The notes beneath the pieces were generated by a model, which worked only from the letters and a program-made list of their open reading frames with translations, was not told the origin of the DNA and ran no database searches. A stretch of 46,974 bases of DNA, from contig JAEWNN010000079.1 in NCBI GenBank assembly GCA_023457035.1, forward strand, positions 1-46,974, read 5' to 3'. The first letter of the stretch is position 1, and the number at the start of each line of letters is the position of its first letter. The position numbers were made by a program, and so were the translations under genes. Source of the DNA: Verrucomicrobiota bacterium. Lineage in GTDB: Bacteria; Verrucomicrobiota; Verrucomicrobiia; Opitutales; Opitutaceae. Of the stretch, positions 33,325-40,271 are shown one piece after another.

Positions 33325-33635
33325 TCGGTCGCTCTCCCTTGGTGGGCGGTTGCCGTTAGCCGGTAGACGGCGGGCAGTGGTCGGAAACCAGTTGCCGGTT
33401 GCCGGTGGACGGTTGGCGGAATCCAGACGTCGGAGGTGACGGAAACGAAGCCACGGAGAATATCGCGCGGCGGCGCTACGGCGCGACGGACGGAGCGGAA
33501 GGAAACCGCTGATGGACGCTGATGATCGCTGATCCGGATCATTCCCTGATCGGTCAGTAGCGACGCTCGTGAGAGCGTCGATGGCGGGGCGGAGCGTGGG
33601 ACCGCTGATACGGAGAAGGCGGTCGCGAGGGGCGA
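33325..33635. repeat. Heptamer array and GTAG REP before the helicase gene end
   Basis: About 13 heptamers from 33341 to 33438 (GGTGGGC, GGTTGCC, GTTAGCC, GGTAGAC and so on). A 'CGCTGATGGACGCTGATG' unit is at about 33510 and a REP hairpin at 33557-33580, identical to 25802-25825. No gene. Confidence 0.75.
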
Positions 33636-34946
33636 CTAGCGCATCCGGGCGCGGCGGGGGAGGCGCAGCGGGCGGTCGGCGGCGGTGGCGGCGCGCGCGG
33701 CCGCAAAGGCGGCGGCTTCGCGGAGCTTGTCCTTCTTGCTCTTGCGTTTGCCCTTCACGCCACCACCGGCCGGAGACGCGGGGGCCGCGGGAATCTCGGT
33801 CTCGACCGGCTCGAAACCGGGGATCTGCTCGCGGGGGATCGCGAGCCCGTGGCGTTTTTCGATCAGGCGGAAGTGCGCGTGCGTGGAGGCGCTGATGAAG
33901 CTGACGGCGATGCCGCTCTCGCCGGCGCGTCCGGTGCGGCCGATGCGGTGCGTGTAGTCGGTGGCGGAGCGCGGCAGGTCGAAGTTCACGACGACGGGCA
34001 GGCGCACGATGTCGATGCCGCGCGAGGCGAGATCGGTGACGACGAGGATGCCGACCTTGGCCTCCTTGAAGCGGGCGAGGGCGGCGGTGCGTCCGCCCTG
34101 ACTGAGTTCGCCGTGGAAGGCCCAGGCATCGAAGCCGGCCTTGCGGAGCTTCTCGGCGATGTGCCCGGTGGCGTACTTGGTGGCGACGAAGACGAGGACG
34201 CGGGTCCAGCCGTTGGTTTCGATGAGGTGGCGCAGCAGCTGGGTGCGGCGCGGCGGATCGACCTCGATGGCGCGCTGGACGATGGTCGCGGGTTGGGCGG
34301 TGGTCTCGGTGGCGGCGCCTTCGAAACGGAACGGGGCGTGGAGAATGTGTTCGGCGAGCTCACGCACCTCGGGCGGGAACGTGGCGGAGAACAGGAGACT
34401 CTGGCGCTGCGCGGGCAGGAGGCGGAGGATGCGGCCGAGTTCGTCGGCGAAGCCGAGATCAAGGAGGCGGTCGGCCTCGTCGAGCACGAGGGTCGACACG
34501 GCGGCGAGGGTGAGGGCGTTGCGCTTGAGGAGGTCGAGCAGGCGGCCGGGCGTGGCCACGACGACATCGGCGCCGCCGCGCAGGGCCATCATCTGCGGGT
34601 TGAGGGAGACGCCGCCGAAGACGGTGACGACCTTGAGCGCGGGCTCCGGCAGGTGCGCGCCGTAGGCCTTGCAGGAGGCGGCGACCTGGGCGGCGAGTTC
34701 GCGCGTGGGCACGAGGACCAGGGCGGCGATGGTGCCGCGTTCGCGCGGCGTGGCGGCGAGGCGCTGGAGCAGCGGGAGGGCGAAGGCGGCGGTCTTGCCG
34801 GAACCGGTCTGGGCGGAAGCCCACACATCCTCGCCCCGCAGCACGGCCGGGATGACGGCGGTCTGCACGGGTGTGGCCGCGGCGTAGTTGCGCTCGGCGA
34901 CGGCTTGGGCGAGGGGGGCGATGAGGCCCAGAGAGGAAAACGGCAT
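33636..34946 (-). CDS. DEAD-box ATP-dependent RNA helicase (RhlE-like)
   Basis: 436 residues; start at the ATG at 34946 because the sequence upstream in frame is not helicase-like. Motifs in order: Q motif 'ATPVQTAVIPAVL', Walker A AQTGSGKT (45-52), PTRELA (80-85), GG, TPGR (132-135), DEAD (156-159), SAT (187-189), then 'VLVFVATKYATGHIAEKL', 'HGELSQGGRTAAL', 'ILVVTDLASRGIDIVRLP' and HRIGRTGRAG. The tail is lysine- and arginine-rich (GVKGKRKSKKDK), as in RhlE-type proteins that bind ribosomal RNA. Role: ATP-driven unwinding in ribosome assembly or mRNA decay. Confidence 0.95.
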   Translation of the reverse strand: MPFSSLGLIAPLAQAVAERNYAAATPVQTAVIPAVLRGEDVWASAQTGSGKTAAFALPLLQRLAATPRERGTIAALVLVPTRELAAQVAASCKAYGAHLPEPALKVVTVFGGVSLNPQMMALRGGADVVVATPGRLLDLLKRNALTLAAVSTLVLDEADRLLDLGFADELGRILRLLPAQRQSLLFSATFPPEVRELAEHILHAPFRFEGAATETTAQPATIVQRAIEVDPPRRTQLLRHLIETNGWTRVLVFVATKYATGHIAEKLRKAGFDAWAFHGELSQGGRTAALARFKEAKVGILVVTDLASRGIDIVRLPVVVNFDLPRSATDYTHRIGRTGRAGESGIAVSFISASTHAHFRLIEKRHGLAIPREQIPGFEPVETEIPAAPASPAGGGVKGKRKSKKDKLREAAAFAAARAATAADRPLRLPRRARMR

Positions 34947-35352
34947 GAAGAAGCGATGAGGGTCCGCGGCGCGTTTTGAAACGACAAAGGTGGGGTGGGG
35001 GATGCGGCCGCGGCATCGCGCGCGGGGAAAGACGCAAAATTCCGTCCGACCGCGACAGGGTTTTGCGTCTTCTGCGGGGCCGCAGCGGAAGGAAGGGGAC
35101 CGCTCTGGCGTACGGCAGAGAACGCCGATGGGCAGCTGAGCTGCAACTATCCCGGATCGGAACGTGACGCGTGTGACGCCGTGCGCGGAGCGGGCGCGCG
35201 GCGGGAGCGGAAAACGACCCCGGATGATCTCACGCAAAGACGCGAAGTACGGAGGGAAAGAAGCCGCTGATACACGCTGACTCGGAGGTATCCCGGACCG
35301 GTGCGCAGCGGCGCGAGGGTGTCGCGATTGGGAGGCGAACGAAGCCGAGGGG

Positions 35353-35375
35353 GTCCGGTCGGAGACCGGACCTAC
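35353..35375 (-). repeat. REP-like hairpin, GTAGGTCCGG type
   Basis: On the minus strand GTAG is followed by GTCCGGTC and GACCGGAC arms around TCC. It faces a GTAG hairpin at 35395 in opposite orientation with about 19 bp between the two heads, the arrangement of a REP doublet. Confidence 0.75.
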
Positions 35376-35394
35376 GGGGTGGGCGGGTCGGTAA

Positions 35395-35417
35395 GTAGGA
35401 CCGGTCTTCGACCGGTC
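35395..35417 (+). repeat. REP-like hairpin, GTAGGACCGG type
   Basis: GTAG, then GACCGGTC and GACCGGTC arms around TTC. Partner of 35353-35375. Confidence 0.75.
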
Positions 35418-35495
35418 GCAGTGGGCGTGAGCCGGAGGTGAGGGCGGGAGCGCCGGAGGGGTCCGGTCGGGGACCGGACCTTCGGGGTGACCGGC

Positions 35496-36881
35496 CTACA
35501 GCAGCAGCAGGGCGGGCTTCTCGATGAGGTCCTTCAGGGCGGCGAGCCACTGGGCGCCGAGGGCGCCATCGACCACACGGTGGTCGCAGGAGAGCGTGAG
35601 GCTCATGCGCTGGCCGACGACGATCATGTCGCCGGGGCCGACGACGGGCTTCTTGATCGTGCCGCCGACGGCGAGGATCGCAGCGTTGGGCGGGTTGATG
35701 ATCGCCGAGAAACGGTCGAGGCCGAACATCCCGAGATTGGAGACGCAGAAGGTGCCGCCGGTGTACTGGTCGGGCTTGAGCTTCTTCTGCTTGGCGAGCG
35801 CGCCGAGCGACTTGGCCTCGGCGGAGATTTCGAACACGGACTTCTCGTGGGCGTCGCGGATGACGGGGGTGATGAGGCCGTCCTCGATCGCCACGGCGAA
35901 GGCCATGTGCACGGCGGCGTGCTGGCGGATGAGCGTTCCTTCCCACGAGCTGTTGACGGCGGGCACGCGGCGGAGGGCCTCGACGCTGGCCTTGAGGATG
36001 AAGTCGTTGACGGAGAGCTTCACGCCGCGGCCCTCGAGCGCCTCGTTAACTTGGGCGCGGACGGCGAGCAGCGGGGCGGCGTCGGCCTCGATCTCGAGGT
36101 AGAAGTGCGGGATCTGCGTCTTGGCCTCAAGGAGACGGCGCGCGATGGTGGCGCGCATGTTCGAGAGCGGGCTGTCCTTCTGCTCGGCGATCGGCCCGCG
36201 CTTGAGGGAGGCGATGGGCGAGTAGGGGACGGAAGGCGGAACGGAAACCGTTCCGCTACGGGAGGCGGGCGTGGTGACGTAGCTGCCCTTGCCCTCGGCA
36301 GCGGCGAGCACGTCGGCCTTGACGATGCGGCCGCCGGGACCCGAGCCGCGGAGACGGGAAACGTCGACGCCCTTCTGCTCGGCGATCTTGCGGGCGAGGG
36401 GGGAGACCTTCACGCGGCCGTCGGCAATGGCGGCGGCGAACGGTGTGTGCGAGGGCGTGGAGGTGTGGACGACCGGCGCGCCCTCCTTCGCCGAGGCTAC
36501 GGAGGGTGCTGCGACCGCAGGGGCCGCAGCAGGTGCAGGAGCGGCGGGAGCGGGCGCGGGAGTCCCCGAGCTTACGCTCGGGGCTACGGGGGCGGCTACG
36601 GGGGCGGTAGGCGCGGCGAGGTTGAGGCCGGAGAGGTCTTCGCCGGGTTTGCCGATCACGCAGATGGGGGCGCCGACGGCGATCTGGTCGCCGACCTTGG
36701 CGACCTGCTTGAGGAGGGTGCCGTCCTCGAAGCACTCGAGCTCCATCGTCGCCTTATCGGTCTCGATCTCGGCGATCATCATGCCGCTGCTGAGCGGGTC
36801 GCCCTCGTTCTTGAGCCATTTGACGAGCGTGCCCACCGTCATGGTGTCGCTCAGTTTCGGCATGTCGATGATGGTAGCCAT
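35496..36881 (-). CDS. pdhC: Dihydrolipoamide acetyltransferase, E2 of pyruvate dehydrogenase, with REPs in its linkers
   Basis: 461 residues. Lipoyl domain 1-80 with the lipoylated Lys43 in IETDKATME; Ala/Pro-rich linker about 85-150; peripheral-subunit-binding domain about 155-195 ('RVKVSPLARKIAEQKGVDVS'); second linker about 198-225; catalytic domain to the end with the CoA-acyl transfer motif His434-x3-Asp438-Gly in CDHRVVDGA. It moves acetyl groups from E1 to CoA and forms the core of the complex. The DNA for the linkers contains three GTAG hairpins read in frame (36564-36587, 36481-36506 and 36237-36259). It is the last gene of the minus-strand E1-alpha/E1-beta/E2 set. Confidence 0.95.
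   Translation of the reverse strand: MATIIDMPKLSDTMTVGTLVKWLKNEGDPLSSGMMIAEIETDKATMELECFEDGTLLKQVAKVGDQIAVGAPICVIGKPGEDLSGLNLAAPTAPVAAPVAPSVSSGTPAPAPAAPAPAAAPAVAAPSVASAKEGAPVVHTSTPSHTPFAAAIADGRVKVSPLARKIAEQKGVDVSRLRGSGPGGRIVKADVLAAAEGKGSYVTTPASRSGTVSVPPSVPYSPIASLKRGPIAEQKDSPLSNMRATIARRLLEAKTQIPHFYLEIEADAAPLLAVRAQVNEALEGRGVKLSVNDFILKASVEALRRVPAVNSSWEGTLIRQHAAVHMAFAVAIEDGLITPVIRDAHEKSVFEISAEAKSLGALAKQKKLKPDQYTGGTFCVSNLGMFGLDRFSAIINPPNAAILAVGGTIKKPVVGPGDMIVVGQRMSLTLSCDHRVVDGALGAQWLAALKDLIEKPALLLL
36237..36259 (-). repeat. REP-like hairpin coding part of E2 linker 2
   Basis: On the coding strand: GTAG, then CGGAACGG and CCGTTCCG around TTT. Read as RSGTVSVP (about residues 208-215), between the subunit-binding and catalytic domains. 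Confidence 0.75.
36481..36506 (-). repeat. REP-like hairpin coding part of E2 linker 1
   Basis: On the coding strand CCCTCC-GTAG-CCTCGGCGA-AGGAGGG: the outer arms pair across a GTAG-containing middle. Read as SVASAKEGA (about residues 126-134). Confidence 0.65.
36564..36587 (-). repeat. REP-like hairpin coding part of E2 linker 1
   Basis: On the coding strand: GTAG, then CCCCGAGC and GCTCGGGG around GTAA. Read as VAPSVSSG (about residues 99-106), directly behind the lipoyl domain. Confidence 0.75.
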
Positions 36882-37074
36882 GAGACGAATGCAGATTGCG
36901 GAGTGCGGATTGCGGAGTGGCGAAGCAAGCGGCGCAGACGAAGGCCGGAGGGTGGAAGTGGATCAGCGAGGACGGAAGGAAGAAATCTGCAGGTGCGGTA
37001 GGGATGCCGCTCCGTCGGCGTCCGCAGGTTGGCGTCTGCCGCGGAAACGGACGGCGCGGAGCGCCGTCCCCACC
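36882..37074. repeat. E1-beta/E2 gap with heptamers and a hairpin behind the E1-beta stop
   Basis: GATTGCG/GAGTGCG heptamers at about 36891-36922. A GGACGGCGC/GCGCCGTCC hairpin at 37049-37070 stands a few bases after the E1-beta stop (minus strand), followed by GTGGGG in place of the GTAG head. Confidence 0.7.
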
Positions 37075-38049
37075 TCAGCAGATGGTGAGGGCGGTGGCGA
37101 CGATGCGCTCGGCGGTGGGGAGCATGAGGTCCTCGAGGGGCTTGGCGTAGATCTGCGGGGCGTCGAGGGAGGAGACGCGCTTGATCGGGGCGTCGAGTTC
37201 GTCGAAGGCCTGGTCGGCGATGAGCGAGGCGATCTGGGCGCCGACGCCGCAGAACGGCTTGTTCTCGTCGACGAGGACGACGCGGTTGGTCTTGGCGACG
37301 GTCTCGAGGATGGCCTGCTCGTCGAGCGGGCGGATGGAGCGGAGGTCGAGGACCTCGGCGTCGATGCCGTGGTCGCGTTGGAGGATCTCGGCGGCCTTGA
37401 GGCAGGTGATGACGGCGCGGCCGTGGGCGATGAAGGATAGATCCTTGCCCGGGCGCTTGAGGTCGGCCTTGCCGAGCGGAACGAGGATCTCGCCCTCCGG
37501 CACTTCCCATTTCTCGCCGTAGAGCAGGGTATTTTCCATGACGCAGACCGGGTCGTCGTCGCGGATGGCGGCCTTCATGAGGCCTTTGGCGTCGTAGGCG
37601 GTGGCGGGGCAGACGACCTTCAGACCGGGCTGGTTGGCGAGGAACATCTCCGGCGTGTGCGAGTGGGTGGAGCCGACGTTGGTGCCGCCGTTGGCGGGGC
37701 CGCGGATGACCAGGGGGACCTTGATCTGGCCGCCGGACATGTAGCGCATGGTGGCGGCGTTGTTGATGATCTGGTCGAAGGCGACGTAGGCGAAACTCCA
37801 GAACATCATCTCGATGACGGGGCGCTGGCCCATCATGGCGGCGCCGACGCCCAGGCCGAGGAAGCCGGTCTCGCTGATGGGGGCGTCGACGAGGCGCTTG
37901 GAGCCGAAACGTTCGTGGAGGCCTTCGGTGACCTTGTAGGCGCCGTTGTACTGGGCGACTTCCTCGCCCATGATGAAGACGTTCGGGTCGCGCTCGATTT
38001 CCTCGGCGAGCGCGTCGTTGAGGGCCTGGCGGTAGGTGATGAGTGGCAT
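37075..38049 (-). CDS. pdhB: Pyruvate dehydrogenase E1 component, beta subunit
   Basis: 324 residues. The start is the ATG at 38049 (MPLITYRQALNDALAEEIER); upstream frame is repeat sequence. Conserved Glu in 'FIMGEEVAQYNGAYKVTEGL' activates thiamine diphosphate in this family. Also seen: 'VDAPISETGFLGLGVGAAMM', 'RGPANGGTNVGSTHSHTPE' and 'VLDLRSIRPLD' in the transketolase C-terminal domain. It forms an alpha2-beta2 heterotetramer with the product of the gene upstream and oxidatively decarboxylates pyruvate, passing the acetyl group to E2. Confidence 0.95.
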   Translation of the reverse strand: MPLITYRQALNDALAEEIERDPNVFIMGEEVAQYNGAYKVTEGLHERFGSKRLVDAPISETGFLGLGVGAAMMGQRPVIEMMFWSFAYVAFDQIINNAATMRYMSGGQIKVPLVIRGPANGGTNVGSTHSHTPEMFLANQPGLKVVCPATAYDAKGLMKAAIRDDDPVCVMENTLLYGEKWEVPEGEILVPLGKADLKRPGKDLSFIAHGRAVITCLKAAEILQRDHGIDAEVLDLRSIRPLDEQAILETVAKTNRVVLVDENKPFCGVGAQIASLIADQAFDELDAPIKRVSSLDAPQIYAKPLEDLMLPTAERIVATALTIC

Positions 38050-38111
38050 GGGCCGGAAAGATTGCGGAAGGCGGATTGCGGAGTGCGGAATTCGGAACTC
38101 CGGAGTGGGAA

Positions 38112-38274
38112 TGTGGAAATCAGTGTAGACACGCGCCGGGGCGCGGCCTTGCGGGAAAACAACACTGGGACGCGATCCATCCGAAAATTGACCACGGATC
38201 ACACGGATGGGCACGGATGACCAGAGAACGATCCGTGTTCATCCGTGGAATCCGTGGTTTCGGGTTCATGTTGC
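38112..38274 (+). repeat. ~165-bp 'ATCCGTG' hairpin element, copy B
   Basis: Begins with GTGGAAATCAG and GTAGACACGCGCC, then a GC-rich stretch and the CACGGAT / ATCCGTG hairpin, ending at GGTTCATGTTGC. Nearly the exact reverse complement of 26683-26846; shorter relatives are at 39691-39863 and 43245-43411. Confidence 0.8.
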
Positions 38275-38318
38275 TAGGGAGGAAGGCGGGAATCGGAGGG
38301 CGGAGGAATGGGGGGGAG

Positions 38319-38365
38319 GGACGGCTCTCCGAGCCGTCCGCGGCGGTTTCGGAGAAACCGCCCTA
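38319..38365 (-). repeat. Double REP-like hairpin behind the E1-alpha stop
   Basis: Minus strand: GTAG head, GGCGGTTT/AAACCGCC hairpin around CTCCG, then GGACGGCTC/GAGCCGTCC hairpin. It starts 3 bases after the stop codon at 38368-38370. The position suits a transcript-end stabiliser or attenuator between E1-alpha and E1-beta. Confidence 0.8.
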
Positions 38366-38367
38366 CC

Positions 38368-39504
38368 TCAGACCTGCTGGTTGGCGACGAAGTGGGCGTC
38401 CTTGTTGAAGAAGTGGGTGCCGAGTTGGGCGGCGGGGTTTTCGTCGATGGTCGCGTAGACGTCGGTGAAGATCTCGGGCACTGGGGCGACGGGCGACTCG
38501 TCGGCGAAACGCACGGCGGCCTCGACCTCCTGCTTCACGGCGGTGTTGATGGCCTCGATCTTGGCGTCGTCGAGGTGGCCCTCGCGGACGAGCACGGCGC
38601 GGAAGAGGCTGATGGGGTCGAAGTCGCGCTTGTAGGTCTCGATCTCGGCCTTGGTGCGGTACTTCTCGGCGTTGGCGTCGGCCACGGAGTGCCCGCGGTA
38701 ACGATACGTGCGCATCTCGAGCAGGGTGGGCTTGGAGCGTTCGCGGGCGCGCTGCATGGCCTCGAAGGTGCGGGCGCGGACCTCGTAGAGGGAGTTGCCG
38801 TTGATGACGGCCCACTCGAGGTCGTAGCCGGAGGCGCGGCGGGCGAGGATCTCGCCGGCGGAGGAGCGTTTCTGGCTCGTGCCCATCGAGTAGCCGTTGT
38901 TCTCGATGACGTAGATGACGGGGACGTCCCAGAGGGCGGCGAGATTGAGGGATTCGTGGAAGGCGCCCTGGTTGATGGCGCCGTCGCCGAGGTAGCAGAG
39001 GCAGCAGCCTTTCTTGCCCTGGTACTTGAGCGCGTAGGCGATGCCGAGGCCGAGCGGGGTCTGGCCGGCGACGATGCCGTGGCCGCCCCAGAAGTGTTTC
39101 TGGGGCGAGAAGAAGTGCATGGAGCCTCCCTTGCCCTTGGAGGAGCCGGTGAACTTGCCCTGCATCTCGGCCATGAGCTCGCCCATGCCCATGCCGACGG
39201 CCAGGGCGTGCCCGTGGTCGCGGTACGCGGTGATGACGTGGTCGTGCTCGCCGAGCAGCGAGCAGGTGCCGACGGCGACGGCCTCCTGGCCGTTGTAGAG
39301 GTGGAGGAAGCCGCCGATCCGGCCCTGCTGGTAGACGCGCAGGCTGCGATCCTCGAACTGCCGGATGCGCACCATGTCGGTGTAGAGCTGCACCTTCTTC
39401 TCCGGCGCGAGGTCGGAGTTGACGGGGGATTTCGCGTAGCGGACGTCGTGTTCGGCCGCCTCGGACTGCGGCGGAATGGGGGCGGGAGTGGTAGGCGTGC
39501 TCAC
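38368..39504 (-). CDS. pdhA: Pyruvate dehydrogenase E1 component, alpha subunit
   Basis: 378 residues from a GTG at 39504 (a TTG at 39552 would add 16). The thiamine diphosphate motif runs from Gly173-Asp-Gly175 in YLGDGAINQG to Asn202-Asn203 in VIENNGYS, the canonical spacing. Further landmarks: 'RIGGFLHLYNGQEAVAVG', 'AYRDHGHALAVGM', 'GKGGSMHFFS' and the phosphorylation-loop-like 'TYRYRGHSVADA'. It is the first gene of the E1-alpha, E1-beta, E2 series on the minus strand. No E3 (lipoamide dehydrogenase) gene lies in the window, so E3 must come from elsewhere. Confidence 0.95.
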   Translation of the reverse strand: MSTPTTPAPIPPQSEAAEHDVRYAKSPVNSDLAPEKKVQLYTDMVRIRQFEDRSLRVYQQGRIGGFLHLYNGQEAVAVGTCSLLGEHDHVITAYRDHGHALAVGMGMGELMAEMQGKFTGSSKGKGGSMHFFSPQKHFWGGHGIVAGQTPLGLGIAYALKYQGKKGCCLCYLGDGAINQGAFHESLNLAALWDVPVIYVIENNGYSMGTSQKRSSAGEILARRASGYDLEWAVINGNSLYEVRARTFEAMQRARERSKPTLLEMRTYRYRGHSVADANAEKYRTKAEIETYKRDFDPISLFRAVLVREGHLDDAKIEAINTAVKQEVEAAVRFADESPVAPVPEIFTDVYATIDENPAAQLGTHFFNKDAHFVANQQV

Positions 39505-39690
39505 GGTGTTAGGCGGGCGGGATTTTACGCTTCGTGGAAGCGCAAGGTTCAAGGAAAATGGCCGGCCGCAACCGGCCTGACAGTTAGTTACGAGTTCTGC
39601 TTTTCCCGGAGCGCGCTTGGATTGGGGAAACTACTACCCGGTGCGGGCGGGTGGGCGGAGGCGGCGAGCGAGGGGGCGAATCTGGAGCTT

Positions 39691-39863
39691 GCGAATGCAG
39701 CGTAGACGCGCGCCGGGGCGCGGCCTTGAGGGAAAGCAACATGGCCGAGTGGTCGGAGCGGAGGATGACCATTCTGCCGTGCGGCAGAACACGGATGGGC
39801 ACGGATGGTTCTCCGACGATCCGTGTTCATCTGTGGAATCTGTGGTTTCTGGTTCATGTCGCT
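39691..39863 (+). repeat. ~165-bp 'ATCCGTG' hairpin element, copy C
   Basis: Starts GTAGACGCGCGCCGGGG after a GAATGCAGC edge and ends GGTTCATGTCGC. Its left hairpin arm is partly replaced by the palindrome at 39772-39789, so one repeat class appears to have inserted into, or replaced part of, another. Confidence 0.72.
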
Positions 39864-40002
39864 GGAGAGGAATGCGGAAACGTGGGACGGCTGCCTGTGT
39901 GGCGGCGTGGTGCCGGGTTTTCCGGAACCGATCCGGGGGAATGAGTGTGCTCTGCCGTACGGCAGAGTGGATCCCTTCTCCGATGCGACATTTCCAGCGG
40001 GT

Positions 40003-40102
40003 TTGAACCACTGATGGGCTTCGCCAATGGGCGAAGCCTTGGATGTGTCCTGCGGCTGATCGCCGCAGGGAAGATGGGGGAGGCGCCCGCTGATCGCGGG
40101 CG
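40003..40102 (+). repeat. ~101-bp triple-hairpin element, copy 3
   Basis: All three stems are perfect. Forms a tandem pair with copy 4, 19 bp apart. Confidence 0.88.
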
Positions 40103-40121
40103 GGGCGGGAATCCCGGATGT

Positions 40122-40222
40122 TTGAACCACTGATGGGCTTCGCCAAGGGGCGAAGCCTTGGGCGAGTCCTGCGGCTGATCGCCGCAGGGATGGTGGGTGC
40201 CGGCGCCCGCTGATCGCGGGCG
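40122..40222 (+). repeat. ~101-bp triple-hairpin element, copy 4
   Basis: Stems perfect; the loop of hairpin a is AAGG instead of AATG. Same orientation as the other four copies. Confidence 0.88.
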
Positions 40223-40271
40223 CGGAGGGAATCGCGGAGGCGGAGGGCCTAAGCCGCGAGCGGTGGCCGGC

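Larger units (their letters stand above)
34947..35495. repeat. Intergenic block with three 'GGTCCGGTC' REP hairpins
   Basis: The palindrome variant CTCTGGCGTACGGCAGAG is at 35103-35120. A long hairpin is formed by GACGCAAAA (about 35031) and TTTTGCGTC (about 35061). Decamer units are near 35235 and 35268. REP hairpins: 35353-35375 (-), 35395-35417 (+, GTAG head) and 35461-35482 (-). The last lies just after the E2 stop (E2 is on the minus strand and ends at 35496). Confidence 0.75.
38050..38367. repeat. E1-alpha/E1-beta gap filled by heptamers, the ~165-bp element and a double hairpin
   Basis: GATTGCG/GAAGGCG heptamers at 38064-38098, the ~165-bp element at 38112-38274, then a double hairpin 38319-38365 immediately behind the E1-alpha stop. 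The gap is unusually long for an operon of this enzyme. Confidence 0.75.
39505..40271. repeat. 767-bp intergenic repeat block between pdhA and the beta-CASP gene
   Basis: No gene. It contains a ~165-bp element relative (39691-39863) with the palindrome TTCTGCCGTGCGGCAGAA set inside it (39772-39789), the perfect palindrome CTCTGCCGTACGGCAGAG at 39950-39967 and two consecutive triple-hairpin elements (40003, 40122). The pdhA promoter must be close to 39505-39690, but no clear boxes were found. Confidence 0.75.

Noticed and set aside
33849..34979. Plus-strand frame over the DEAD-box helicase gene
   Set aside because: Shadow; helicase motifs on the minus strand are complete.
35487..37001. Long plus-strand frame over PDH E2
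   Set aside because: Antisense shadow of a strongly conserved protein; the translation is Gly/Asp/Glu-rich without domains.
38308..39705. Long plus-strand frame over PDH E1-alpha
   Set aside because: Antisense shadow of E1-alpha; no recognisable motif.
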